Below are positions 1 to 8,681 of a stretch of 12,679 nucleotides of DNA, in pieces. The notes beneath the pieces were generated by a model. That model was not told the DNA's origin and made no database searches. It saw only the letters and a program-made list of their open reading frames with translations. A program made the position numbers and the translations under genes. How positions within the stretch are numbered: the first letter of the stretch is position 1; every line of letters starts with the position of its first letter. Origin of the DNA: Zygnema cylindricum (taxonomy: Eukaryota > Streptophyta > Zygnematophyceae > Zygnematales > Zygnemataceae); the NCBI GenBank assembly GCA_037447655.1, contig JBBHKE010002640.1:301467-314145 (forward strand), read 5' to 3'.

Positions 1-174
1 GAAGCGAAAGACTAAGATTTGATTGTTGTGATGTAAATATCATGCCAATTTACATAAATGTTACATAAATAGCAGGGTCAAGTTTCAAAAATATTGAAGA
101 ACCGAGAATTTTAAACAGCAGACCCTTGAAGCACACCTTTTTAGTAGTCAAATGACTGTCATAAGATGCATTAC

Positions 175-288
175 CTCATGTACTTTGTATTTGACAAATA
201 GCTCGAAGTTGTCAAGGGACTTTTCTCGCACACTTTGATGTATGAGATGAAGTTGTAGGCGGAGAGGAAAAACGGACACAAGGATACA
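175..288 (-). other. Exon 4 of the ASH-like gene (tentative)
   Basis: The frame is open for 38 codons between an acceptor-like GTGGCAG (ending at 289) and a donor-like GAG|GTAATG (from 174). Both borders are phase 0, as required by exon 3. The peptide starts CILVSVFPLRLQLHL and ends REKSLDNFELFVKYKVHE. It is less strongly supported than exons 2 and 3. A possible further exon between 1 and 150 could not be decided. Confidence 0.4.
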
Positions 289-2159
289 CTGCCACTCTCA
301 TAAAGAACTAAATGGATCCAAGCCATTGACAAGGATTATACGAGGAGGTATCATGAAGATAAGCTACCAGCTTGATTGTTATAAAAGTAAGATTAGGGGG
401 TGACTAATTGCTTTTTCAACTATGTCTCAAACCACAGAACATTTGATGGTCCAATCTGTAACAGCAAGAGACCATTGCTCACCTGGTAGATTATACAAGG
501 AGGTATAATGAAGAAGTCACACCAGTTTTACCTCCAAAAGGATAGGTGAGGGTAACTATTTCAGCAGCTATGCTTCAACCCATACATGTTTGATTGTCAC
601 AGCAGGAAACCATTGCTTACCTGCTGGGGTGGAATTGAAGTGATTTGATTATGAGAAGTTGAGGAACCGCGATCAGATTTTGAATTTTTTTGTTTCTGAG
701 TTGCCACAGGCTCCTTAGGCTGAAAAACTAAAACAACTTGCTGGACTTGTCTGGGCTGGAGGACTATCTCGTCCACAAGATCCACATTGTTGAACAGCTG
801 CATATCCACATACAACATAGCATTTTTAAGTGGAAGGGATGGCCAGTTTGGTGAAAAAATAGGAATAACTCCAGGGAATGCAGATGCTTAAGTTTAAGGA
901 CAAAGCTAATCAGCTGCTTCTTCTCCACGGAAAGACCCAGACATAATGCATGCACAACAATATGTAATACATGTATAGCAATAAAGAACAGTTGTAATAG
1001 ACAACTGGTCCTAGGATAGTGTACTAGATCTGCTGCATTTGATTGCCATGGACGAGCAACTTTTGGAGACCAGTGATTGGCATTAATCTTGAAATAAATA
1101 GCATGGGCGAGCTACTTCTTGCAATTGCTGTGCTGATAATATTAAGGCAATTGATTATCCTTGAGTAAAAAATCCATCTCAACTGTTTAATCTTGCCAAG
1201 CTAGAAAATAACTCATTCAAGAGATTGAGAAAAACCAAACTTCCTACATTGGAACCAGTAAACTTATTCTCTCAGATAATAAATACATACCTCATTAAAA
1301 TCGTCGGCGAGAAACGTACCCCTCCTTGAATCATCGCTGCTCTCATCATCAGGATCTAAATTTTCGTTTGTGAGCTGAAATGCAACCTGGCCTCCAAGAT
1401 CACTTTCAAGTGAAACATGTACCGGCTGATCACATAAACTGCAACCAACCAAGACATTGGAACAAAGGTATATGTGTGGACCAGAAATTAATGATTAGCT
1501 CTCAATTTAGTGAGGAGCGACAGGATGTAACCACATTGTCTATCGTGCCAAGAACATATTAGTATTCAAGCGAGATTAGTATCAACAATACTAATTTCGT
1601 GCAGAGTGACCTGGCTCGATTTTACGCCACTTCTTTGAATGGTGTTAATAACACATATTTTTCAGCCGAAACAAGTCGCGACCGGCTTAGTGTTATTAAC
1701 ACTAAGAGCAATGAGCAGTGTAGAGCAAGCGGTAATGCTGCTTAAATAACAGCAATCATTTGTTGGCATGCTTGCATTTGAGATCTGTCCATGATGTCCA
1801 GAAGTACCCTTGTGCCGAACTTGCAACAATTACAACATAATATTTAAACATTTTGACTTCACACTACTCTCTAAATTATGAACAAACTAGATGGAAACTA
1901 TCTGTAACATCACCAAAAGCTAACACAGTAAGACGTTAGCAACTTTAACAACAATGTTAGCAATGTTGGAGCAAAGAGCCATAGTTCCTGACCTGATTAA
2001 GAGAAATATTTTGAGAACATGAAATTCGTTCAAAATAACATGTTTTAGTTCGAGCACATTATTTGGAATGTCCGTGACAAAAATACCGCGAGGAATATGA
2101 ATTGCTGGCCATATGTCCCGTCCTAACATGCGATATGTGGGACCAAGTGCCTCTTCTCT
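175..2159 (-). CDS. Partial spliced gene, ASH (ASPM/SPD-2/Hydin)-like domain protein
   Basis: Four exons can be joined on the minus strand: 2159-1993, 1438-1291, 797-621 and 288-175. Each has AG/GT borders and matching phase (phase 2 at the first junction, phase 0 at the others). The joined product is about 201 residues and open throughout. Residues about 25-130 follow the ASH/MSP beta-sandwich pattern: a VLELKHVILNEFHVLKIFL stretch, then CDQPVHVSLESDLGGQVAF, an acidic linker (DPDDESSDDS), and LQPRQVQQVVLVFQPKEP, which fits the typical closing LxPGxxxxVxVxFxP strand. Such domains occur in centrosomal, ciliary and trafficking proteins; the actual function is unknown. The final exon (SVREKSLDNFELFVKYKVHE) is less characteristic. 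The true 5' and 3' ends were not found and probably lie above 2160 and beyond base 1. The ASH assignment rests on pattern only, so another Ig-like family, such as a TRAPP subunit, remains possible. Confidence 0.55.
332..626. repeat. Diverged tandem duplication inside the ASH-gene intron
   Basis: Segments of about 135 and 155 bp lie head to tail (491-626 and 332-490). On the minus strand both begin CAGGT(A/G)AGCAATGG, followed by T(C/T)CTTGCTG-like sequence. Both then share ATCAAA, a (A/G)CATAG(C/T)TG block, a TAGT(C/T)ACCC block and an ending ATACCTCCT(T/C)GTATAAT. Alignment by eye needs several indels. Copy 1 overlaps the real exon 3 donor, and copy 2 supplies a second donor-like CAG|GTGAGC at 486-478. 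Confidence 0.75.
621..797 (-). other. Exon 3 of the ASH-like gene
   Basis: The acceptor GATATGCAG precedes 797 and the donor CAGCAG|GTAAGC begins at 620. The exon is 177 bp, 59 codons, phase 0 at both ends. It runs from LFNNVDLVDEIVLQP through VVLVFQPKEP to a polar, probably disordered tail rich in Ser, Gln and Lys. Joining DDFNE to LFNNVDLVDE gives a smooth reading. A longer upstream reading of the same frame, through PGVIPIFSPNWP, is also open but fits less well. Confidence 0.6.
1291..1438 (-). other. Exon 2 of the ASH-like gene
   Basis: The acceptor GTTGGTTGCAG precedes 1438 and the donor GAG|GTATGT begins at 1290. The 148-bp exon encodes 49 whole codons, from LCDQPVHVSL through an acidic serine-rich loop to LADDFNE. 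The hydrophobic alternation in VHVSL and QVAFQL fits beta-strands of an ASH fold. Confidence 0.6.
1993..2159 (-). other. Exon 1 (first visible) of the ASH-like gene
   Basis: The open frame begins after an acceptor-like TTGGCAG (2166-2160 on the minus strand) and ends at CAG|GTCAGG (donor from 1992). It encodes residues starting REEALGPTYRMLGRDIW and ending KIFLLI plus two bases of a split Ser codon. That split codon is completed exactly by the first base of the next exon. An ATG at 2171-2169 in the same frame could instead be the start, because a TGA lies a few codons upstream. Acceptor and start cannot be separated without transcript data. Confidence 0.5.
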
Positions 2160-2580
2160 CTGCCAAGACATTGCGTTAACTCAAGCAAGCGTTTTTAGCT
2201 TGAGAATCAGTAACATTCAAAAGGAGGTCTAAAAGGAGGTCTAGCAATATAAATTATCAGTGTCCTAGTAAAGGATTCATTCAAATTTTCCATCTAACTT
2301 TGCTAATCTTTCCGAGCAGAGTTGTAAGCTTCTGTCACAGACGATAAATGTTGATGTTGATGCTCATTCCATTCTTCATTATATTTGAAAAATAATAATT
2401 GAAATGTTTTATGAGGTGCATATCCATTTTACTAACAAAGTGGTCATCGTTCTTTACAATTCATCATGAATGTGCATTGTACATACATCATACTATCCAG
2501 CGGAAATAAATTATTACATTATTAGTGCGAGTCTCTTACGCGTATAAAATGCGCATACGTTTTGAACTTTTGGGTGCAGC
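2160..2580. other. Unassigned stretch upstream of the ASH-like gene
   Basis: No convincing exon was found on either strand. A short direct duplication AAGGAGGTCT occurs at 2221-2230 and again at 2233-2242. A TATAAAA box on the plus strand lies at 2543-2549. An upstream part of the ASH-like gene may cross this stretch as an intron. Confidence 0.3.
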
Positions 2581-2584
2581 TATA

Positions 2585-2639
2585 GTACAGTACAGTACAG
2601 TACTGTACTGTACTGTACTGTACTGTACAGTACAGTACA
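2585..2639. repeat. GTAC pentamer array forming two overlapping palindromes
   Basis: The tract is (GTACA)3(GTACT)5(GTACA)3, eleven pentamers without interruption. The A-to-T switch makes AGTACT at 2599-2604 the centre of one perfect palindrome. The T-to-A switch makes TGTACA at 2624-2629 the centre of a second. It could extrude as either of two hairpins. Confidence 0.95.
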
Positions 2640-2690
2640 CCGTGAATCGTTATTAGCGTACTGTACGCTATATCGGCACCCTAAAATTTT
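2636..2690. promoter_or_regulatory. Shared ACACCGTGAATCG motif, copy 1
   Basis: ACACCGTGAATCGTTATTAG, followed by CG, a variable stretch, ACGCTAT and a GGCACCC/GGAACC-like end. It matches 12503-12547 in the same orientation and order. The block is similar over about 45 bp by eye. Promoter element or transposon terminus are both possible. Confidence 0.5.
2654..2670. repeat. Perfect 8-bp inverted repeat with 1-nt spacer
   Basis: TAGCGTAC, then T, then GTACGCTA. It lies 14 bases beyond the GTAC pentamer array and inside the CACCGTGAATCG motif region that recurs at 12502. Confidence 0.85.
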
Positions 2691-2799
2691 GACATTGATA
2701 CCCGAAATACAGTGATTGAATCTAATTTATCTTTGACATTAATTACGGTTCTAGTAAATAAACGTCAATCGTATGACCGTACTGTATTCATTAATAGTG

Positions 2800-2830
2800 T
2801 GGTGTACGGAAGTTGTTTGTTCGTACACCA
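2800..2830. repeat. GTAC-core hairpin
   Basis: TGGTGTACG and CGTACACCA form perfect 9-bp arms with a 13-nt loop. This is another GTAC-centred inverted repeat in the noncoding DNA downstream of the pentamer array. Confidence 0.7.
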
Positions 2831-2839
2831 GTGTACTTC

Positions 2840-3690
2840 GTTACCGACATCCGTACGGAAATACTGGTTAATTTATGTCGGTCGCATACAGAGCTGCGCT
2901 TATAAATTTAGCGGAATCCAGTTTCCAAAATAGGCGTTCGCATACATTTAGAAGTTCGCTTTTTTGTGTGTCAGTGTGAATTGATAACGTGTGCACATGC
3001 TGAAAACTGTCCATGTTACACAAACGCAGTGTTGCATCCTTACACATGTTGATAGTTGAAGAAAGCTAAGTCTAATACGGTGCCCCTTCGACTCTATTTC
3101 CGATCCTGCGAGATTAATAGTATATATGTTTACATTATTAAAGGGTTTTTGAGGGTACATAACGGTAATACCAGACCTTTAAACGAACGAGACGCATATT
3201 AGAGTTATGTTTTATTGTAAAATGGGTTATGTTTCACAAAACAACAACAAATTAGTGTCATAATGTGTACATATTAGAGTGAATTTACAAAATTTAGAAT
3301 TGAAAAAACGCGGCGCCTTGAAAACGAGAATTGGTACAATCTAGCGCCATATGCGGACAGAACACAAAAAATGGATTTTGTGGTCAGACAAATCTCAACC
3401 ACATCCTCATTTTTTGACGGCATGCTTTTCAATCTCGCATAACCGTTTTTACACGACGTCGCCATTTTTTTGGCAGGATGCTTGTCATCGCCCCGCCGCC
3501 TCGTTTAATCTAGCGACATCCAGAAGACTATGGCACCCTCTAGGGTTTACAGCGGCAGGCGTTTGGAACGTAATATGGAGGAACAACAATAGAGGTCGAG
3601 CCAACATCGTCGCTATGTATTCCCGGGATTATTAAGAAATCATTTGTAAGTGCGCAGCCAGCATGTTGAATCATCTATCTTGCGCTCTAT
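2840..3690. other. Noncoding stretch, no gene recognised
   Basis: Short open frames on both strands show no recognisable motif. Part of it (about 3470-3600) is richer in GC than its surroundings. A first exon or promoter here cannot be excluded, but nothing specific supports one. Confidence 0.3.
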
Positions 3691-3990
3691 ACCTCCTTGT
3701 TGTTCCCCCTTCGTTTTCTCTTCCTCTCTATCCTTTAATCTCTCTCTCTACGAATTCTCCATCTCCCATATTTCTTCCTATTACCCCTCCCTACCCTTTT
3801 CTCTTGTTCACTTCTTTCAAGTTTCTCTCTCTCCCTCTTTCTGTCTCATATCTTTTCTCTGCTTTTCTTTGAGAGTGGTTTTTTTCCTATGTCATTCTCG
3901 TTTTCGTTCTGTGTCACTCTCTGTTCTTCTTCCTTTTCACGTTATATTTTTCAAAACCACCTACCCCGTACTAATCTGTTTTATATTTTT
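3690..3990. repeat. Long pyrimidine-rich (CT/TTC) low-complexity tract
   Basis: About 300 bases are dominated by C and T on the plus strand, with runs such as TCTCTCTCTA, TCTCTCTCTCCCTC and TCTTCTTCCTTTTC. The open frames here translate to Ser/Leu/Phe/Pro-rich low-complexity peptide, as expected for such DNA, and are not treated as genes. Confidence 0.8.
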
Positions 3991-4759
3991 TTTCTTATGT
4001 ATTATGAACTGTCATCGATGATGAGGATATATCCGACGGCCTGTTGTATTGTATAACACCCCACGGAAACATGCGATATAGGGAAGAATAAAATACCATG
4101 TTGAAGGTATTAGACCGTACGAAGGCGCATGGAGTATACCGTTAGGAGCTTTCCATGGATCTATATTTTTTATCACAGATGGGGGATACTTAGTTAGTGT
4201 GCGTAAAATATGAGGGTTTTTAAATTCATTTTTAGAAAATTTCCTAGTTACAAGCAGAAAAGTTAATACTTCATGACAATTTAGAGCTTTGTTGACTACT
4301 GCAGATTAATAGGCCTTAGTTGTTTATTTGTTGTAGTTCAACGTTGTAAACAGAGTTTACCATGAAATATAAAATTGATGTAGTTCTTTTCCCATTGTTT
4401 CAAATGAATGCACGTATTTGTGTCAATTTTTGGTGTATTTTCTATTCATTGTGTGTTTTGTAATTGCTTTGATGTTGTTTCGTTTATATTATCGCATTTA
4501 AATAATTTCATGTACTTTGCATATTTTCGTTGTGGACATCTGTATATGCTCGAAATATGATTTTTATTTGTATTTTTTACTTCAGACCGCATATTTGTCT
4601 TCATCTTTGATTTTCCTGCATGAAATATTTTGGTTTGATTTTCACTACTGTATTAACGGTTTTGTCTAGTGAAAATGAGATTCTCGATCTAGGATAAAGG
4701 ATTTTATTTGATGACAATATAATAATATCCATGTAAATTACAAACTCAAACTGTCTGAA
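3991..4759. other. AT-rich noncoding stretch
   Basis: No coding signal was seen on either strand. The only notable structure is an inverted repeat at 4638-4676: ATTTTCACTA and TAGTGAAAAT, perfect 10-bp arms containing the CACTA pentamer, just before the CACTA-like subterminal repeats. Confidence 0.4.
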
Positions 4760-5169
4760 TCAGCGACGAAACAACCTCGGAGCTGAAAGGTTTCCACCAA
4801 TGGTTCCATGATTGAATTCAGCGACGACGGACTCTGCTTTGTCGGAGATGGTGAGAACGTTGTTTTGTCACTGAAATTCCTTCTAGCGACAAAACATACT
4901 TTATTTTCTCAACTATGATAACGATGTTGCGTCGTCGCTAAATTCCATTTAGCGACGACATAGCCTCTGCATTGTCAACTATGATTATAATGTTTTTTTG
5001 CCGCTAAATTACTGTCTGTCGCTGAAATTCCTTCTAGCGACAAAACATACTTTATTTTCTCAACTATGATAACGATGTTGCGTCGTCGCTAAATTCCATT
5101 TAGCGACGACATAGCCTCTGCATTGTCAGCTATGATTATAATGTTTTTCAGCAGCGATTTACCTTAAAT
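4760..5169. mobile_element. CACTA (En/Spm)-like subterminal repeat block, truncated by the gap
   Basis: Half-units of about 75 bp begin AGCGAC and end GTCGCTAAAT or similar. Together they form a 151-bp tandem repeat at 4871-5021 and 5022-5150, nearly identical, preceded by a more diverged partial copy from about 4760. Arrays of short inverted AGCGACGA/TCGTCGCT motifs are characteristic of the subterminal regions of plant CACTA transposons. No transposase was seen. The element runs into the N gap, so its far end is unknown. A candidate terminus, CACTACTGTATTAACGG at 4643, is weak. Confidence 0.5.
4871..5150. repeat. 151-bp tandem repeat, two copies
   Basis: CTGAAATTCCTTCTAGCGAC recurs at 4871 and 5022 with the following sequence almost unchanged for about 125 bp. 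Each copy holds a perfect hairpin GTCGTCGCTAAA / TTTAGCGACGAC with a TTCCA loop, at 4931-4959 and 5082-5110. Confidence 0.9.
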
Positions 5170-5179
5170 NNNNNNNNNN
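5170..5179. other. Assembly gap (10 N)
   Basis: Ten undetermined bases separate the CACTA-like repeats from the copia relic. The true distance and order across it are unknown. Confidence 0.99.
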
Positions 5180-6938
5180 TTGAAGAGGAGTAGCTCCTCA
5201 ACCTCCACTTTCCACTCGGCCTCTGATGTTCCTCCGTTTTCACACGAAAGCCACCTCACTTTCTTCGAGGACTTCTTTCTACCTAGTAACTAAGTCCTCG
5301 GAGATACGTATACACATCTCTTTTTGGTAACAAATGGTTTTACTCTTTCTAGGTATGACATCTCTATCTCATACCCCTACCCTCTTATCACTGGTGATTA
5401 AATCACCCTATTCATCTAGACTTTCAGGATCAACTACCTTTCTGTAGATATCAGTGAAAGAGACTACAGGAAAAATAAGGCCTCTACTTGTTTTTAGAAA
5501 AGAGATGCAGCCAGAATCTACTATTCCCAAAATTCTGATCGACGTAGAGAAAAGATTTTTGTTCATCTCCGGAATAAAAAGGACATCAGAGAAAGTGACT
5601 ATAGATGTCTTTCCATCAACTAGGACTTTCAGATCTACTTATCCCACTAAATTAGTGGTCACTATTCTCCCATCCCCATACTCTATCTCTACAGTATGGA
5701 TCTTTCTCATTTTGGTAAACAATGGTTTTTCTCTACACATATGCATAGAGGCTCCTGAATCAATGATCCATCTTTCTTCAGGAGCTTCTTTCACTCCACC
5801 GAAAGCACACTTTTGCCTCCTTGTAGTCTCCGGCTCACCTTTCACCTCCAACTCCTCGATGAGGAGAAGTTCTCCATCGTCATCATCAGTGTCCTCTCCC
5901 ACGACTTGTGTTGCAACGAACGCCTTATTTTTCTTTCCGGCCGGTTTTCCAATCGATTCCTCCTTCAATCTCAGCTCCGTCAACTTAGTGCACTCTGCCA
6001 TGTAGTGTCCCGACTTCTTACAAAAATGGCAAAGCCCCTTCGGAGCCCTAGATCCAGACCCGTCATGGTTTCCTCTTCCTCCTCCACCAAAGTTCCCATA
6101 AGGTTGCTTGGAATCCTTACCCCCCCAGTTAGTGCCACCAGCCAATGCCTGAACACTCTTTCCTCCTCTCCGAATCTCAATTGTGATTTCTCGTACCAAA
6201 ATCATTCCCAAAACGGAGTTCCAGATCCATCGATGATCTGGCAAATCCTGAACCGTGTTAACAATGTTTTCATAATCATCTGGGAGTTTCATCAACAAAG
6301 TATTCACCTTCTCCTTCTCGGTCTCCCTTTTCCCTGCACTCTCCAATTCCATAAATAACCCAGCCAAGTCATTACAAAAACCTAACATCTTTCCCCCTTT
6401 GTATATATATGCTTGTACCTTCTGATCTGCCAACTTCTGCAGCTGAATTGTACCACTCTTGTAAATAATGACAAGAGCCTCCCACAACTCGTTTGCCTTG
6501 TCAACATGAAGATGAGGTGTAGCCACTGCCTAGGTGAGACGCCCGAGAATAAAATGAGTCGCCACGGTATTGTTGAAATCCCAAATTTCACTATCATTAG
6601 CCTCGATTTTCTGAACATCTGCTATCGGAACCGATCCTGTAGACATCGGTGTGAGTTTCTCCTTCCCTTTCTCCTTCCCTATGTCCGACACGATGCTTTC
6701 TCCAACATCCTCTACCACCTCTGCCCTCGTAGATCCTCTTGTGAACCGAGATCCTCCAAACCCTGGTGGAACTCCCAATTTTGCGGATGGCCAACGCACA
6801 CGACCACTCACAATGCCCCAAAGCCTTTTTTTCAAACAATGCACCCCTCCTCATAGTTTCCCAATAAATGAACCTTGTTCCATTGAAAATTGGCACCTTA
6901 GAGGGTGGGCCCATAACCTGTAATTCTGTGACCTCCAT
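5180..6938 (-). pseudogene. Degenerate Ty1/copia retrotransposon: gag plus start of protease
   Basis: Gag opens at ATG 6938 (MEVTELQVMGPPSKVPIFNG, then RFIYWETMRRGALFEK, the usual copia gag opening). A run of seven A (minus strand, 6832-6826) shifts the frame. Reading resumes as KKRLWGIVSG through a variable linker to WDFNNTVATHFILGRLT, then meets a TAG at 6532-6530. In the same frame the UBN2-type gag core follows (ANELWEALVIIYKSG). Next come a Gly-rich stretch, the CCHC zinc knuckle CHFCKKSGHYMAEC near 6030-5990, and the protease site DSGASMHM near 5760. A TAA at 5641-5639 interrupts the protease, but copia-like sequence continues in frame (GKTSIVTFSDVLFIPEMNKN). Below about 5440 more stops occur. 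No integrase or reverse transcriptase was found before the gap, so the element is deleted or truncated there. LTRs and primer-binding site were not found. Confidence 0.9.
5639..6526 (-). pseudogene. Longest open piece of the copia gag-protease frame
   Basis: This is 295 codons without a stop. The piece holds the helical gag core (about residues 10-120), a basic Gly-rich linker (130-162), the C-x2-C-x4-H-x4-C knuckle (C166, C169, H174, C179), an acidic segment (EDTDDDDGE, 211-219) and the aspartic protease D256-S257-G258. It begins just after the premature TAG, so it has no genuine start codon of its own: the codon at 6526 is GTG. Gag would package RNA and form the particle, and the protease would mature it. 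Confidence 0.85.
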
Positions 6939-7255
6939 TGGTACACAGCTTGTCCAGCTTATGTGAAGCCTCTAGGATAATATATACACTTTTGACTTTG
7001 ACAGTGAATAAGTCCCACCCTGGGATGCAAAAACTCTAACTGACTACACCCCTGTGTAGCTTGGATACCCTTGAGTCCACTGCAAAAATAATCACTGAAT
7101 TTGCTCACCTGAACATTAAGTTATAGCTGACCAAAGTTGGTCCATTAATACAGGTGCTCTCTGGGAGAGAGGCTGAAAAACCGAAAATATTCTAAGTCCT
7201 AAGCTACCTCTCTAAACCTATCTCTAAGGTACTAGACCAATCATATCACGGTAAA
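6939..7255. other. Upstream flank of the copia relic
   Basis: This is where the element's leader and 5' LTR would be expected. No tRNA-Met type primer-binding site (TGGTATCAGAGC) and no repeat of this stretch elsewhere in the window was found, so LTR limits cannot be set. Confidence 0.3.
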
Positions 7256-7292
7256 GTACAAGAAGGTAGAGGTACCGCTGTACTTCTTGTAC
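7256..7292. repeat. GTACAAGAAG/CTTCTTGTAC inverted repeat
   Basis: Perfect 10-bp arms are separated by 17 nt, and the spacer contains GGTACC. It marks the change from copia flank to the GTAC/CGTACG-rich DNA that continues to the end of the window. Confidence 0.75.
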
Positions 7293-7892
7293 GACCATAG
7301 TACGGCATGGCCGGTCCGCTGACGCATGTTAGTTCCGGAGCCGTAGTTGCTCCTCCCATAATGTCCGCTGTCCAACCATTTGTTGCCACGTGTCATCCGC
7401 CGACATCTGCTCCGCAAACCGCCAAATGTCTATTCCGGTATTCCGGCCCTACTGTGAGTCGTTCGATCAGATCTAGACATTTTAATTTCGTCCGTCGAAA
7501 TTAAATGTTAATTCGTAATTTTCGTGCGGTCCCGATTTCGTGCGACGCGGTATGTTTCCATGCATAAATCATTCCGTAACTTGTTAAATGAAACGTTCGG
7601 CGCTGTACAGCTTTAAGTCATTATCGCGCCATATACATGTATCGAATCTTCAAGGCTTACTGGATAAGGCGTATGGCTAGTCCGTACGGTGATCATCCAG
7701 AGCTCACTGGGTCAATTCTCACAAGGTGTAGTAATATATTTTGCAAAGAAAAACCGCCTTCAATGATCTGCCTGTCTGCCTGTCTCCTTTAGCTGCAGCA
7801 GGCAGCCATGGCTTTATACAGGTCCTCAGTGACTACGACAAGTATGAGGGCTGTAGTAAGTCCATAAGAAAGACTACAAAATACCTCCTTTT
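7293..7892. other. No gene recognised
   Basis: Two open frames (7307-7504 and 7741-7986, plus strand) show no motif and the second overlaps the start of the repeat unit in a different frame. They are not called as genes. The stretch has several CGTACG/GTACGG words. Confidence 0.3.
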
Positions 7893-8057
7893 TCAACAGT
7901 TTTCGTTGGATTTGATTTCCGTTTGTCCGAAGGCGCGCGACCCGTACGTCACCTTTCCACGCATAAACGTTTTACACGTCCGGTGATTGATGACTCTCCT
8001 CTTGAGGAGAGTAATTAATCAATGGACGACATCACCGCTTGCTTCGAAAACACGTAA
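7872..8057 (+). pseudogene. Coding-like relic P1 (repeat family, unrecognised)
   Basis: The open frame reads ...VFVGFDFRLSEGARPVRHLS, then THKRFTRPVIDDSPLEESN, a TAA at 8016-8018, and then SMDDITACFENT to a second stop at 8055-8057. The same reading with the same two stops occurs in copy 2. Most differences between the two change the amino acid, so there is no sign of continuing selection. No known family was recognised. Confidence 0.35.
7985..8020. repeat. Hairpin, left arm of copy 1
   Basis: GATTGATGACTCTCCTC, TT, GAGGAGAGTAATTAATC: 17-bp arms with one G-T pairing and one mismatch. The equivalent site in copy 2 (11067-11102) has lost part of the pairing (GATGAGGG). Confidence 0.8.
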
Positions 8058-8433
8058 TCGGATAGTTGACGTTGTCGCCCAAAAGTTTGGAGAATCTTGA
8101 CGCGCCGATAATAATCATGTTTAAAAAAAATAAAAATAAAATCAGTACATCTCTATACGGAAATGAGCTGGATCTGTACGAAAGTACACTTTTTCCAATA
8201 AAGAACCCCACTTTTCGCCTGATGGAGGTTCACCCTAGTACATAAATTTTGAGGGTACGTCCCCATGTAGGCGATACTTTGAAAAAGAATTTTGGACTGT
8301 AGTGAAGTGTTCCGTACTACTTTGAAAAGCGTCCCTATGTGCGACAATGAAATCGGAACTTTGGAATGTGACGGGTGTAGATGTGGGTACAACTTGCTGG
8401 TTGGAAACGACTACGAAACTTACTATGAATGAT

Positions 8434-8541
8434 GACGTCTCAAAAACTACGACGGTTGTTAACGTCTACAATACAAGCGGCAATTGGTGAAGTCTCAAAA
8501 ACTGACGACGGATGTACACGTCTACAATGACAAATGGTGTC
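8434..8541. repeat. Diverged tandem repeat of about 54 bp, two copies
   Basis: Both copies contain GTCTCAAAAACT, then ACGACGG, then ACGTCTACAAT and a (G)CAA-TGGT end. It lies inside the inserted element. Confidence 0.7.
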
Positions 8542-8620
8542 ACAACTCCCGCGACATCACGTGACATCGTAATGTTGACAGTGACATTGTAGACATCAAA
8601 CCACATCAGACCATGAGTGT

Positions 8621-8681
8621 TACCGCTGTCACACTCCTACCCTGCTACCGCTGTCACACTCCTACCCTGCTACCACTGTCC
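8621..8681. repeat. 25-bp tandem repeat, about 2.4 copies
   Basis: TACCGCTGTCACACTCCTAC plus CCTGC occurs at 8621-8645 and identically at 8646-8670, then breaks off after TACCACTGTCC. It lies within the inserted element. Exact identity suggests recent duplication. Confidence 0.95.

Noticed and set aside
1-150. A fifth exon of the ASH-like gene on the minus strand
   Set aside because: A frame after an AAAAAG acceptor is open for only about 25 codons and has no clear donor; not strong enough to call.
3351-3635. 94-codon plus-strand open frame with Trp-rich stretches
   Set aside because: No motif, overlaps an equally open minus-strand frame, and no splice or promoter support.
3650-4021. Open frame of 123 codons on the plus strand
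   Set aside because: It lies in the CT-rich tract and translates to Ser/Phe/Leu low-complexity peptide, as any frame there would.
4871-5150. Repeated hairpins as a CRISPR array
   Set aside because: Only two 151-bp tandem copies with no unique spacers, in a eukaryotic context.
5454-6358. Long plus-strand open frames (5454-6005 and 5813-6358)
   Set aside because: They are antisense to the copia gag-protease frame, which carries the recognisable zinc knuckle and DSG motif.
6939-7255. Copia 5' LTR and tRNA-Met primer-binding site
   Set aside because: No TGGTATCAGAGC-like site and no second copy for comparison, so LTR borders would be guesses.
8153-8392. 79-codon minus-strand open frame, partly repeated at 11097-11294
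   Set aside because: It crosses the insertion boundary at 8253, and the shared part is explained by the DNA repeat; the plus-strand frame is the better coding candidate.
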